Shown here piece after piece: positions 6,360 through 7,215 of a DNA stretch of 7,215 nucleotides (position 1 is the first letter of the stretch; each line of letters begins with the position of its first letter). The DNA lies in NCBI GenBank assembly GCA_052387115.1, contig JBQTJM010000333.1, forward strand, positions 1 to 7,215, in the 5' to 3' direction. The translations under genes were made by a program, and so were the position numbers. The notes below the pieces were generated by a model. It had not been told where the DNA came from. It worked only from the letters and a program-made list of their open reading frames with translations, and did no database searches. This DNA is from JACCXJ01 sp052387115. GTDB taxonomy: Bacteria; Pseudomonadota; Gammaproteobacteria; JACCXJ01.

Positions 6360-7215
6360 ATGACCCTCAAACGCTGGCTCATCTCGCTGCCGCTCATCCT
6401 CGTCGCGGCGTTCGCCCAGTCGTATTTCTGGGTGCCGACCTACGAGGACCAAAGCACGGGGAATCCGGCGCGGCTCTCGAAGTACATCGATGCCTCGATC
6501 GGCGACGCCGAGGTCCTGAACCCGATCCTGAACGCCGACACGGTGAGCAGTCAGATCACGGGGCTGGTGTTCGAGGGTCTCTTGGACCTCGACGCGGATC
6601 TGCGGCTGCGCGGGCGCATTGCGACGGACTGGGGGGTGACCGAGGAAGCCTACCTCCTCGTCAATCCCGAACGCCGGTTTCCCGACGGAACGCCGGTGAG
6701 CGGGCCGGCGCTCTTGCGACGTATCGGAGAGGGGATGGCGAGCGGCGAATTGCGGGCGCTCGAAGGGCTCGTCATCACCATGCGTCTCCTGCCGCCGGAG
6801 CGGCGCACCGAGGCGATCGAGCTGCCGCCGCAAGGGGACGCGGCGCCCCAGAAGCTCGGTGTGACGGTCGAGGTGCCGGAACGGCTACACTTCTCCCTCA
6901 AGCGCGTGGACCAGGATTTCTTCGGGTATCTCGAGCCCGTGCTGGGCCCCGATTATCTCACGGGCTTTCCTTACGAGCGGCACATCCGTACCGAGGGCCC
7001 CGCGGCGCTCGAAACGATACGACCCCGGTTCGCCGAGATCCTGCCGGTCGCCGAGCACAACCCGGTGATCCTGTTTCATCTCCGGAAGGGCGTGCGCTTC
7101 CACGACGGCCACGAGGTCACGGCCGAGGACGTGCGCTTCACCTACGAGGCCATCATGAACCCCAAGAACCTCTCGCCGCGCGGCTCCGACTTCGAGCCCA
7201 TCAAGCGCGTCGAGG
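6360..7215 (+). CDS. ABC-transporter substrate-binding protein, family 5 (peptide type), partial
   Basis: The gene begins at ATG 6360 and is open through the right edge (285 codons visible), so the C-terminal half or more is missing. It encodes an extracytoplasmic binding protein of the DppA/OppA class (SBP_bac_5), which delivers peptides or similar solutes to an ABC permease. Residues 1-19 (MTLKRWLISLPLILVAAFA) are a signal peptide with a possible AFA cleavage site. No lipobox cysteine is present, so it is either soluble in the periplasm or held by this segment. Family blocks are SIGDAEVLNPILNADT (46-61), VFEGLLDLD (about 71-79), and the signature FHDGHEVTAEDVRFTYEA (247-264). The middle (about 95-180) is diverged. 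ATG 6360 is the first start after a stop at 6306-6308; the GGAG at 6345-6348 is rather far (11 bases). Permease genes would be expected downstream, outside the window. Its first 49 bases after the A of ATG are duplicated at 4625-4673. Confidence 0.9.
   Translation, partial: MTLKRWLISLPLILVAAFAQSYFWVPTYEDQSTGNPARLSKYIDASIGDAEVLNPILNADTVSSQITGLVFEGLLDLDADLRLRGRIATDWGVTEEAYLLVNPERRFPDGTPVSGPALLRRIGEGMASGELRALEGLVITMRLLPPERRTEAIELPPQGDAAPQKLGVTVEVPERLHFSLKRVDQDFFGYLEPVLGPDYLTGFPYERHIRTEGPAALETIRPRFAEILPVAEHNPVILFHLRKGVRFHDGHEVTAEDVRFTYEAIMNPKNLSPRGSDFEPIKRVE
6361..6409 (+). repeat. 49-base direct repeat, right copy
   Basis: It matches 4625-4673 with two mismatches and encodes the signal peptide of the substrate-binding protein. 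Being within an intact reading frame with family-like continuation, this is the original copy and the left one is the derived or decayed one. Confidence 0.9.

Noticed and set aside
6303..7112. Reverse-strand open frames near the right edge (176, 83 and 75 codons)
   Set aside because: The forward frame across the same bases encodes an unambiguous family-5 binding protein with its signature motif, so these are shadows.

Overview
This window is a GC-rich bacterial chromosome segment, probably from a gammaproteobacterium. The inference rests on the close match of the phosphoenolpyruvate synthase to the PpsA type of that class; the genus cannot be read from the sequence. It holds four complete genes, one gene running off the right edge, and several gene remnants. 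It looks like an ordinary metabolic and transport chromosome that has taken up small cassettes.

Layout, left to right. 1-108 is relatively AT-rich and has no recognisable gene. 109-498 (+) is the C-terminal end of a larger membrane-type protein (DUF6798-like) with no N-terminal part. 519-578 carries two tandem hairpins that use the same 8-base arms and lie just beyond the ppsA stop. 594-2978 (-) is a full-length ppsA (794 aa). About 600 bases follow with no intact gene, ending in a 14-codon antitoxin remnant (3452-3490) that is cut by a palindromic repeat (3491-3521).

3597-4084 (+) is a complete toxin-antitoxin pair: a 72-aa antitoxin and a 90-aa RelE/ParE-type toxin, overlapping by 4 bases. 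It is clearly less GC-rich than its surroundings. A second copy of the same palindromic repeat lies after it (4150-4185), so the pair sits in a 664-base unit bounded by direct repeats. 4186-4623 contains only decayed sequence.

4624-4771 looks like a broken copy of the 5' end of the substrate-binding-protein gene that starts at 6360; the two share 49 bases with two mismatches. Between the copies lies an intact 497-aa AAA ATPase with a DUF4143 / PD-(D/E)XK-like C-terminus (4771-6264). From 6360 to the right edge runs a family-5 (peptide/oligopeptide) ABC-transporter substrate-binding protein, incomplete at its C-terminus.

How the genes relate: ppsA (gluconeogenesis) and the binding protein (peptide-type uptake) are host functions with no direct link visible here. 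The toxin-antitoxin pair and the ATPase look like separate accessory insertions, each between direct repeats and each beside a broken host or accessory gene. No complete new multi-gene system is evident. The two repeat-bounded insertions are the most interesting content.
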